Below, in pieces: positions 55,880 to 64,000 of a DNA stretch of 64,000 nt. Where the stretch lies: positions 833,001-897,000 of the forward strand of contig JAKTNV010000002.1 of assembly GCA_022747635.1 (NCBI GenBank), read 5' to 3'. The number at the start of each line of letters is the position of its first letter. Position 1 is the stretch's first letter. The notes under the pieces were generated by a model. The model was not told where the DNA came from and did not search any database. It saw only the letters and a list, made by a program, of their open reading frames with translations. Position numbers and translations under genes: made by a program. Source of the DNA: Hetaerina americana (lineage: Eukaryota; Arthropoda; Insecta; Odonata; Calopterygidae).

Positions 55880-58105
55880 GGACTTTAAACGCAAAGTACT
55901 TTGCGAGCACTTGGACACTGACCCCAAAGCTTTCTGGTCATATGTTAGGGAAGTAAATAGGAGTAAACAAACCGTGGCTTGCTTAAGGGATTGTACCAAT
56001 ATAATTCATACAGACAGTGAGGGTAAAGCTAACATCCTAAATTCATTCTTCCAAAGCGTTTTCTCGAACGATGTTGCCACCGCATATCTCCTAGAAACAA
56101 TACATACTCCACCCATGGAAAAAATAACAGTGGACCAACAAGGAATTCTAAAATTGCTTAACGATATTAAACCCAACAAATCCCCGGGTCCCGAAAATAT
56201 ACCAGCTAGGGTGATAAAACATTTAGCTCCAAACATTGCCCCGTACCTTAAATTTATATTCAACAAATCCCTCACAGAGTGCAAAGTACCTAAGATTTGG
56301 AAAACCGCGCAAATAACGCCTATTTGTAAAAGTGGTGACAGGGAGGATCCCAGTAATTGCAGACCTATATCTCTCACTTCTATCTGTTGCAAAATCTTAG
56401 AGCACATAATTGTCAGTTCAATAATGAGACACCTTGATAACATTAACTTTTTAAGGGACAACCAACACGGATTCAGGAAAATCCGCTCCTGCGAAACCCA
56501 ATTAGGATTATTTACACATGATTTACTTTTATCGGGTGAGAGAGGTAGGCAAGTGGATGCGATCTTCTTAGATTTTCAAAAGGCATTTCATAAGGTTCCA
56601 CATGGTAAACTCATTCATAAACTAAGGGTCGCGGGTATAAACAAGGGCGCCATAAGTTAGGTTAAAGATTTTCTTTCAGAGCGGGAACAGAGGGTAGTCC
56701 TTGATGGCGCTAGTTCCGACAGCGTTCGTGTCATGTCGGGGGTACCTCAGGGAAGTGTAATCGGGCCGTTGCTTTTCTTGTTTTTTGTTAACGATTTGAA
56801 CCGCGAAGTGAAAAGTAAAATTAGGATGTTCGTGGATGACACGGTGATCTATCGGGAGATATCTGGGGATGAGGATCGTTTTATTCTAGCGCAGGATTTA
56901 GATTGCATTACTAAATGGTGTTCTAACTGGGGATTGACACTAAATTATAATAAATGTTCGGTGGTAAATTTCTTTAAAAGATCAACGGGATTTGCTTACA
57001 AATTAGCTGGAGTTGAACTAGCAGTAGTTGATACGGTAAAATACCTAGGTGTTACATCCACAAAGGACTTAACTTGGGGGACTCACGTACATAAAGTCTG
57101 CGGTCAAGCATATAAAAAATTGGGATTTATTAGACGCATTGTCTCAAAAGTGGATTGAACGTTGTTACCACGCTCTTGTAAGGCCTCATTTAGAATACGC
57201 GTGTAGTGTGTTGGATTCAAGTGAGAAAGACCTTATTCAGGAAATCGAGAAGGTTCAATGCCGGGCAGCCCATTTTGTAAAAAATTCTTACGGTAAAATG
57301 CAAAGCGTCACCGATATGCTCATGGAGTTGGGGTGGGAATCATTAGAAGAGAGACTAGATTCAATGCGAGATTGAAATTATTAATTAAATTCAGATTCGC
57401 ATGTTTCAGCACCGAGGTCTTGCAAATTATTCGTACTCCAACATACATTGGTCGCTTGGATCATGCATATAAAATTCGGGAAATAGATGCCAGAACTAGC
57501 CGACTCAAGGACTCCTTCTTCCCAAGGACAATACGGGATAGCAACTGCAGGGTTATAGTTAGCAAAAATTCCACTTGCCACCCTCAGCGTCTAAAAAATA
57601 ATCAGTTCTACTTAAATGCATGATCTTCCACTGACCTATGTGTTTTGTTATAATAACCCATTCTTTCCGAATGACCTCATTCGTGTTCTGTTCATCTGTT
57701 TTTAAGTTTCCCTTTCAGTCCCTCGTCCCTCTCCGCGGGGGAAATTCCTGCTACCTGCAACGTTGGGTCGCATTCCCGGCCTTTTACAGACTCTTTGGGG
57801 GGTAGAGTGTTTTGTGGTGCATGTTCATGTGGTGGTGGTGTTTCACATTCTTGCTTGTTGTGTCCTGGCTTGCGTGTTGTAGGATGGCTTTCTTGCTGCA
57901 TCCTGGGGTGCAGTTTTTTGTTGTTTTGCGGTATATGTGTTTGCATGAGTGTTGGATGAAGGGATTTTTGCATGAGTGTGTGCGCTGCTGTTGGTGTAAT
58001 TTTGCATGTGGTATTGTTCCTTTTTACGGTTGGTGACCTAACACCCCCCGCCACACGCCCTTGCGGCGGCTTGCGGGGTATTATGTAGATGTAGATAATA
58101 TCAGT
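55880..58105 (+). pseudogene. CR1/L2-type LINE, 5'-truncated but near-coding RT
   Basis: The best-preserved LINE RT here. From 55911 it reads 'DTDPKAFWSYVREVNRSKQT', 'LLNDIKPNKSPGPENIPARV', 'YLKFIFNKSLTECKVPKIWK', 'NCRPISLTSICCKILE', 'QHGFRKIRSCETQL' and 'AIFLDFQKAFHKVPH' (first catalytic Asp), to a TAG at 56658-56660. From 56733 come 'MSGVPQGSVIGPLLF' and 'MFVDDTVIY' (56829-56840; FVDD where FADD is usual), then 'VKYLGVTSTKDLTWGTHV'. Frameshifts near 57140 and 57365 precede the C-terminus. The 3' tail ends near 58100 with 'ttgcggcggcttgcggggta' and 'gtagatgtagata'. The endonuclease is missing. Only a few lesions suggest a relatively young copy. Confidence 0.9.
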
Positions 58106-58304
58106 CTAATGCGAAGTCAGGACTGGAAACTTACTACTCTCTTTACCTTTTTCCTCCATTTATTACTTTTTCGCCGATTTCAAGTTCACGATTTTGGGTC
58201 ATGCTTGTCCTTCCGTTGGTTCTAAATTTCCTTGTCTCGAGAGTCCCAGCGACCACATTCCCACATGACTTCCTCGTAATGCTACCCATTCCTCTAAAAT
58301 TATC

Positions 58305-58437
58305 TTGATGGCCCAAGTGGCGGCGGAGTAACGACCTCGTCGGCCCAACCCAAAGGCCGCGGGTTCGATTCCCGCCTGGGTGGGTTTTCCACCCCCTAGG
58401 GCTTACGTGTTTGTATTGTGTCCATAGTTATACAGAT
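58305..58437 (+). mobile_element. tRNA-derived SINE (third family)
   Basis: The head reads 'ggcccaagtggcggcggagt' and GGTTCGATTCC (58363-58373), a perfect B box, then 'cgcctgggtgggttttcc'. The acceptor stem does not close properly. It ends where the mariner at 58439 begins. Confidence 0.6.
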
Positions 58438-58438
58438 A

Positions 58439-59285
58439 CAAGGTTCGTACAATAAGTATCGGGACTGGTTCCCAAAATCAAAATTTATTGCAGTTATCAC
58501 TACAATTACTGAATAATCTTCAAAATACATTCCACCAGCATCGATACACTTAGTTCGGCGCGTCTACCACTCATCAAAAGTCCGCTTGAAATCTGTTTCC
58601 GGAATACTGTTGAGAGCCTTTGTCGTCACCGCTTGAACCGCCTCGATGGAGTCGAACGGATATCCCTTGAGCTCCTTTTGAGCTATCCTTTGAGGTAAAA
58701 ACGTTGTCGAGAAAATCTTCATCTTCCTGGACGCAGTCCAAAATGTTTTTCGGAATTTCCACCCGCGACAGCTTTTGTTCCTCGCTCAAGACTTTCGGCT
58801 CCAGATTCGCGCACACTTTCCTCATCGCAACATCCTCTGTTACAATGGTGTGCATGGTACCGACTGAAAGGTGGTCTCCTCACTGGTAAGGGCGATGATT
58901 AAACGCCTGTCAGAGTCCAAAACTTATTCCCCTTGGCCACCTGAGCACCGGTTCGAGTGGTCGTCGAGCGTCTGACGCGGTGCTCGTCTTCGACGAACTC
59001 CCGGCCTTCCTTAAACATTTTGTGCCACGCAAAAGCTCTTTTGCGGCTTAAAGGCGTCATCTCAATAAGCTTGTTTAATGAGTTCAAGGGTCTCCGATGC
59101 GGATTTCCCGAGTTTAACGCAAAACTTCGCAGCGTAGCGTTGCTCGACGGTGCGCTGGCGCGACGACACCACAAGCAATCACATGTCACAAAAATACACC
59201 TCCTGTCTCAACGCATGCCTGGAGGCGACTGAACTAATGTGCGATTGCGAATAGTGGTGAGGGATCCCTCTCCGTGCGGACCCTG
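58439..59285 (-). mobile_element. Internally deleted mariner
   Basis: TA lies outside both ends (58437-58438 and 59286-59287). The left end CAAGGTTCGTACAATAAGTA and the right end, read inward, CAGGGTCCGCACGGAGAGGG are related but diverged. On the minus strand, 'LSRKRAFAWHKMFKEGREFV' and 'EDEHRVRRSTTTRTG' (HTH and linker, near 59060-58960) are followed, across a frame change, by 'TIVTEDVAMRKVCANLEPKV' and 'RVEIPKNILDCVQEDEDFLD'. A jump then leads to the C-terminal region. The DDD catalytic residues are absent. A second trace of this end type is at 62571. Confidence 0.8.
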
Positions 59286-59358
59286 TATATACATATTTAT
59301 ATATGTATATACAGGGTTATATATGTACATACATATATATATACATATATATATATAT
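59286..59358. repeat. (TA)n-rich microsatellite
   Basis: Imperfect TA/TACA repeats joining the mariner to the RTE 5' end. Confidence 0.9.
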
Positions 59359-59366
59359 CCCTCCCC

Positions 59367-59519
59367 GGACTACAACCTTGACGTGGTGGAAGGGCTTGTG
59401 CGTTCCGATGACCCCTAGAGCTGTGCTGGCGGGAGTATTAATTATTGCTCCTGGTAGGGTCACCCATGCCAGATAGGTCGAAGGTTAGGAGCCAGACGAA
59501 AGGTAGTCCACGCAGCGTC
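59367..59519 (+). ncRNA. Structured 5' untranslated RNA domain of the RTE
   Basis: Nested complementary segments are visible: GGACTAC (59367-59373) with GTAGTCC (59513-59519); AACCTT (59374-59379) with AAGGTT (59481-59486); TGACCC (near 59418) with GGGTCA (near 59457); and GGGAG/CTCC around the middle. Short hairpins CCTC-AGT-GAGG and CCCC-AGT-GGGG follow downstream. The outer pair is also intact in both other copies. HDV-like ribozymes are known at the 5' ends of some RTE and R2 elements, but I could not complete the required double pseudoknot by eye. Confidence 0.5.
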
Positions 59520-59649
59520 TGTTCCTCAGTGAGGCGGCTGCAATGGCGTCTGACCCCAGTGGGGCGGCCAGTAAGTGATGGTGTCACGTTAAAAACACTA
59601 TTGAGGAAGGCAACGGGAAACCACCTCAATTATCATTCCCTAGAAAAAT

Positions 59650-61467
59650 ATGATGGACAATAGAGATATTTTGAGTCCTGGCAACCACGGGGCTCGGCCC
59701 AATCGGCCGTGTGTCGTGCCCGGCAGCGGGGGAGGCAAGGCTTCCGCGGTCGTCATCCCACGAAACCCTTGCAAGGGAAAACCAGCAGCAGCAGGACGGA
59801 AGACGCAGGAGAAGAAGACAAAATTAGTTAGAATAGGAACGTGGAATGTTAGGACAATGATGAGGACAGGGAAATTGGAGAATGTTAAGCGAGAGATGGA
59901 AAGGGGAAATATAGATATTTTAGGTCTATGCGAGGTGAGATGGAAAGATAGCGGGGATTACTGGAGTGATAAGTATAGAATAATATACAGCGGCGGGGAC
60001 GAGAGCCAACGAGGGGTTGCCATAGTATTAAATGAAGAGGTAGGAAGAAGCGTAGTCAACATAGAGCAGGTAACGGATAGAATACTACTAGTGGAGATAA
60101 AAGCAGAACCGACGAACTTAGTTATTATTCAGGTATACATGCCACCGAGCAACCATAAGGAAGAAGAGGTCGATAGGATATACGATCAGTTGGAGAACAT
60201 GATCGCGTGTGTTCCTGCAGGGAAACATTTGATAGTGATGGGGGATTGGAATGCGACGGTAGGTGAAGGAAGAGATGGTGATGAGGTGGGGGACTACGGT
60301 TTAGGCACGAGGAATGACCGCGGGGAGAAAGCAGTTGAGTTCTGCAGGAGACAGGGGTTAGTCATCACCAACACGTGGTTTAGACACCACAAAAGACGCA
60401 GGTATACATGGAAAATGCCAGGTAACTCAGGAAGATATCAGCTAGATTATATCCTGGTTAGACACAGGTTTAGGAATAGTGTGATAAATTCCCACAGCTT
60501 CCCGGGAGCGGATGCGGACTCAGACCACAATTTAGTTGTTATGAAATGTAGCGTACGTTTCAAAAAGATAAGGCAGGGGCGGCGAGTTAGAAAATGGAAT
60601 GTAGAAGCATTAAATGGGTTGAAAAGGAAGGAATACAAACAGGCGGTGGAGAAAATCATGGAGGATGGTAAAGAGCTAAGTACTATCGAAGAAAAATGGG
60701 AAATGATCAAGAAGGGGTTGTCTAAAGCCGCAAAAGACACTATTGGAACCGTTAACGCTAAAAGGACTAGGAAACCATGGATCACGGATGAGATGATTAC
60801 AAAGATGGATGAGCGGCGAAAATGGAAGAATGTAAATACAGAGTTAGGCAAAATGAAGTACAAAGAATTAAACAATAAATTGAGGCGGGCAACAAATAAA
60901 GCAAAAGAAGCCTGGTGGAAGACGCAGTGCGAGGATATGGAGAGTCTCCAGAGGAAGGCTGAAATCGGTGCGCTGTACAGCAAAGTTAAATCGTTATCGG
61001 GAAGTAAGAAAGGAAGAGCTATGCTAACAGTTAGAGATAGGGCGGGTAAGGTAATAGTTGACGCAGGAAAGATCCAAGAGAGATGGCAGGAGTATATAGA
61101 AGAACTGTATAGTAAAGAACTCAGACCAACAAAGTTAGACATTGAAAAAGAAAATGACGTAGAGGAAGACAGCTTAGGTCCAGGCATACTAGACAATGAG
61201 ATAGAAAGGGCATTAAGGGAGATGAAACTAAATAAGGCCGTGGGGGTAGATAACATTCCCGTGGAACTTTTAAAATGCTTAGGAAAATGTGGGAGGAAGA
61301 GGCTATATGGGCTGATCCGTAGTATTTATGAGGAGGGAATCTGGCCGGAAGACTTTGTGAGATCAGTTTTAGTTCCTATTCCGAAAAAGGTAAAGGCCAC
61401 GTCATGTGAGGACTATAGGACAATTAGTTTGATATCCCACGCAGCTAAAGTTGGAGAAGAGGTGTAA
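59650..61467 (+). CDS. RTE endonuclease-reverse transcriptase, RT truncated
   Basis: The 605-residue ORF has an N-terminal low-complexity part, then a complete apurinic-type endonuclease at residues about 58-305. Visible catalytic and binding residues: N66 ('GTWNVRTM'), E95 ('GLCEVRWKDSG'), Y163 ('VYMPPS'), D199 and N201 ('GDWNATVG'), D266 ('QLDYILV'), and D292/H293 ('SDHNLV'). A linker (310-520) follows, then the RT fingers ('KAVGVDNIPVELLKC' and 'GIWPEDFVRSVLVPIPKKVK'), stopping after 'SLISHAAKV' where the deletion and frameshift fall. The endonuclease nicks target DNA for target-primed reverse transcription. The start at 59650 is the first ATG after the untranslated region. Proteins like this are often mis-annotated as craniofacial development protein 2-like. 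Confidence 0.88.
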   Translation: MMDNRDILSPGNHGARPNRPCVVPGSGGGKASAVVIPRNPCKGKPAAAGRKTQEKKTKLVRIGTWNVRTMMRTGKLENVKREMERGNIDILGLCEVRWKDSGDYWSDKYRIIYSGGDESQRGVAIVLNEEVGRSVVNIEQVTDRILLVEIKAEPTNLVIIQVYMPPSNHKEEEVDRIYDQLENMIACVPAGKHLIVMGDWNATVGEGRDGDEVGDYGLGTRNDRGEKAVEFCRRQGLVITNTWFRHHKRRRYTWKMPGNSGRYQLDYILVRHRFRNSVINSHSFPGADADSDHNLVVMKCSVRFKKIRQGRRVRKWNVEALNGLKRKEYKQAVEKIMEDGKELSTIEEKWEMIKKGLSKAAKDTIGTVNAKRTRKPWITDEMITKMDERRKWKNVNTELGKMKYKELNNKLRRATNKAKEAWWKTQCEDMESLQRKAEIGALYSKVKSLSGSKKGRAMLTVRDRAGKVIVDAGKIQERWQEYIEELYSKELRPTKLDIEKENDVEEDSLGPGILDNEIERALREMKLNKAVGVDNIPVELLKCLGKCGRKRLYGLIRSIYEEGIWPEDFVRSVLVPIPKKVKATSCEDYRTISLISHAAKVGEEV

Positions 61468-61540
61468 GGCAGGGTTGCCCATTATCACCATTGCTGTTCA
61501 ACCTGTATTCAGAGGAAATGATTAAAGAGGCATGGGAGCT

Positions 61541-62570
61541 ACCAACAACCTTCCATCTGACATGTTCTTCAGATGCTTTCCTATCTGCACTCACTATCCA
61601 ATCGTTATTCTTAATCTCCTTAATAAAAATGCGACTTCCTTCATAATAACCCTCAAATTCAACCTCTCCGCTACTCAAATGAAACTAGCGAAACCCCAGC
61701 GAAAACACTGTAGCTCTTGAAAAAGTAAACAAAAGAACGGGAACTCGTATCCTTGCGACTGCCATCCACCCCTCCCGCATTTATCCAGGAAAACATTGAA
61801 AGGCCATGGTGACAGCACTGTCATGTGCAGTCCTGCGCCCATGCTTCGCCTCATCCTCTATTTGAAACCGGTCACTCCACACCCCATTCACTCTTTCACT
61901 CCCCCCCCCACCACCACTATTTTCACCCGCTGCTTTCAATGGCGCTGAACTGAACACTCAGTCACTCCATACTCTCTCAAACGCTTCCAAAATTTCTTCG
62001 ACGTCCCCATCGCATCGCATGCCTCCTCCTCCGAGTTAGCCATTTCACAATACACGTCTTTTGTGTGACCGTAAATTGAGAGTATTTGTTAAATAGAAAA
62101 CAATTTCCTTCAGGTATTAAACCACATTTCATTCCTCACATTTTCCTATTTTTCTTCAGTTTTTATTCAATGCGTGCATTAACGAAAATTTTCCATAGTA
62201 TAGCACCCATAAGAAGATTTTCCGATAGTTTTTACAATCCATTTTAAGGTATTGTTTGCATATGTAGAACTGTTGATAGTTTAATTATGCTATTTGATTA
62301 TATCATATATGATGTTATACTGGTTAAAGATAGATCCTCGCAACCGTTTGAAAGATCCAGAAAGTACCATCTCACAAATTAAGTTATCGTGCAAACGGGT
62401 CATCAATGATTTTCTTCCATGCCCCACCATTTCTTCTTACAAGCAATCTCTGTCCTTAGGTTTTGCATTTGTTCAAAAGTCTTTTGGCTGTGAAAAGGAA
62501 CTTTTATTTATATACCTACTTGTACTCACCCGAATTAATTTTCATCAACTAATGCATTCGACTATATTTA
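61541..62570. other. No gene seen
   Basis: No recognisable gene. Minus-strand ORF 61445-61678 partly overlaps the RTE end and shows no clear family. Confidence 0.45.
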
Positions 62571-62640
62571 CAGGGTCCGTACAATGAGTATCTTCATTGG
62601 CTCGCTGTAGCCTCAACGGAGCGTTGGCGAAGCTGAGCTG
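62571..62640 (+). mobile_element. Solo mariner end
   Basis: CAGGGTCCGTACAATGAGTA (then TCTTCATTGG) closely matches the end of the mariner at 58439 (CAAGGTTCGTACAATAAGTA) and its right end. TA precedes it. No transposase sequence or second end was found nearby. Confidence 0.55.
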
Positions 62641-63635
62641 TATTTTTACAAGAGCCACTGCCATTTACAACTTCAAAAAGGTTCCTTCAAAGCTCTCTAT
62701 ATCCCAATTCATTCCAAACTATTCCATCACTATTATTCTTTAACACTTTTCTTTATTTATCCTCTCTTTAATTCGTCTTTTTATGATTTTCAAAACAGCG
62801 TCTTATTTCCTTCCATCCATTCAGTATTTTTTCAAGTACTGTCATTCGTATTTTTCTTTACTTCCTTTCACGTGTCTGTATTCATTGTTTTTTCTCTTTG
62901 GAAACAGTTAACTTCCGAGTTACCTTTAAAGCTACTAAATCGTGGTATTTTCCAAATTCAGCACTTCTCAGAGCTCTAATATCCTTCGACAACTTGCAGT
63001 ATCTCATCGTATTCAGCGAAAACAATTAGGCTACTAGCATTGTCCCTTTCTCAAGCATGCGAATCATTTGAATTCTGCTCGAGGTGCGAGAGAATCATGA
63101 TCCACTGTCCAAATGGAACAAGTTATCATTCTCATGGTAATGCCAAAAGATCAATGCTCTCATTTATGGGGATGAATCTTTTGAAGCTCCTACTCAACCG
63201 TTCATATCTCCTAATGCCACTATACTATCTTTGCGGTCACATTTTCTCAAGTTGATTTCAATTTACCCCTGAACTCCTTCTTTAAGCTTTATCATTTCAT
63301 TTACAGGCACAGAAGGAGATGAAAGCTTGTCATACGAGCCCTGAGAAGGTCATGACACAATCTCGTTCTACCTCATATGCATCCTGATCCTCTCATTCGG
63401 ATTCGAGCTTACACTCTAATTGCCGTGCATACTAGCATAAACGCCTAATCATTATTCCATGCCATTGCCGTTAATTACTTTGCTCCACGTTTCACATGCA
63501 CACAATATATTCATTAATATCACAAAAATTTCATCTAAGGTATTTCCATCACTAAATCATTTTCTATCAATAAACTTCTTTCTGACGACAACCAAAGAAG
63601 CTGACCAGCCATGAATCCTTTCCTAGATCTTGATC
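62641..63635. other. No gene seen
   Basis: AT-rich non-coding sequence. Confidence 0.5.
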
Positions 63636-63639
63636 AGCG

Positions 63640-64000
63640 AAGATTTAGGCCCCACTCATAAGTTTTGAGTTGGTTAAAGTCCTTTAAGGATGGCCGGGAA
63701 GAGATTCACGACGAACAGCGCTATGGGTGGCCGTCATCCAGCAAAACCGACGACAATGTGACTCGCAAGTAAACGAGTGGTCCATTCGGAGTATGTTCCT
63801 CAAATACAGACAGTTAACGCTGCCTCCTGCGCGAATTGTGCCGAAAAGACTCCGAAAAAGGGTCATCAAGACGAGAAAATACATCTCCACTACCTGGCAA
63901 CTCCATCACGACAACGCGCCTAGCCACCACGCGCTACGAGTCCGCGAGTTCCTGGCCAAACGGCCGCAGGTGCCAACGCTGTGCCACCCCCCCCCCTATA
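63640..64000 (+). pseudogene. Mariner transposase remnant, cut by the window end
   Basis: Across frames: 'FKDGREEIHDEQRYGWPSSS' (HTH linker, near 63680-63740), then a deletion, then 'WQLHHDNAPSHHALRVREFL' (near 63894-63950; the second catalytic Asp is in HHDN) and the start of the following proline block at the edge. Stops (for example at 63769) make it inactive. Confidence 0.8.

Larger units (their letters stand above)
59359..61540 (+). mobile_element. RTE retrotransposon with complete 5' end, 3'-truncated
   Basis: The copy starts with the CCTCCCCGGACTACAACC untranslated region shared with 27068 and 15315. It carries one long ORF and ends mid-RT near 61540. At 61452 an internal deletion joins 'SLISHAAKV' to a position just before 'RQGCPLSPLLFNLYSEEM' (the intact order is seen at 28070-28460). 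The FADD box and everything after it are gone. It cannot retrotranspose on its own. Confidence 0.9.

Noticed and set aside
59359..59519. Firm call of an HDV-like ribozyme at the RTE 5' end
   Set aside because: The outer helix is clear, but I could not complete the nested double pseudoknot by eye. Kept only as a structured RNA candidate.
60447..61256. 269-codon minus-strand ORF antisense to the RTE
   Set aside because: It is the shadow of the well-supported plus-strand endonuclease-RT frame, and its Ser/Leu-rich product has no domain.
1..64000. CRISPR arrays, prophage, operons or bacterial defence systems
   Set aside because: No regularly spaced repeats, no gene-dense stretches and no bacterial translation signals; all coding traces are eukaryotic mobile elements or a GPCR exon.

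Overview
The window looks like repeat-dense, AT-rich intergenic and intronic DNA from an arthropod, most likely an insect. It holds many lineages of mariner transposons, RTE-type and CR1/L2-type non-LTR retrotransposons, Penelope-like elements (PLEs) with hammerhead-ribozyme-type terminal repeats, tRNA-derived SINEs and long (TA)n microsatellites. There are no operons, Shine-Dalgarno sites or dense ORFs. The species cannot be fixed from sequence alone.

Layout. 1-9 kb: RTE remnants, an HTH-only mariner derivative (545-1297), a PLE fragment, and two decayed mariners (5276-6327, 7784-9021). 9-14.6 kb: mostly unannotated, with a G-rich tract, a mariner HTH scrap and a CR1/L2 tail. 14.6-17.6 kb: a composite of an RT scrap, an inverted RTE 5' end, (TA)n, a large palindrome, (TA)n and a 1.9 kb PLE. 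19-20 kb: two SINEs and an inverted pair carrying a hammerhead core. 21.1-26.1 kb: a nested cluster, in which a minus-strand CR1/L2 LINE was hit by a full-length mariner with an intact ORF (22541-23865) and by a 151-bp hammerhead-bearing insert with a 12-bp target duplication; a PLE with inverted terminal repeats and a second RTE-family fragment follow. 27-38.4 kb: an internally deleted RTE, SINEs, two decayed mariners and RTE C-terminal scraps. 38.7-42.3 kb: an unrecognised ORF, a PLE 3' end, (TA)n, a second large palindrome, the second near-identical copy of the HTH-only mariner, and a decayed mariner. 44-51 kb: sparse, with further palindromes, a LINE remnant and a SINE. 51.4-52.6 kb: a CpG-rich region with the only convincing host coding sequence, a GPCR first exon resembling ciliary opsin/pteropsin, on the minus strand. 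53-53.9 kb: (TA)n blocks alternating with PLE and SINE pieces. 55.9-64 kb: a 5'-truncated CR1/L2 LINE, a SINE, a decayed mariner, an RTE with a complete endonuclease domain but a broken RT, and mariner pieces running off the end.

How the parts relate. Most coding capacity belongs to mobile elements and most of it is broken. The one transposase that looks functional is at 22742-23815. The most unusual theme is the repeated, differently decayed hammerhead-type motifs (cores CUGAUGA or CUGAAGA, and GAAA) at PLE-like ends. Several are arranged head to head as long hairpins and one stands alone as a precisely inserted 151-bp unit.
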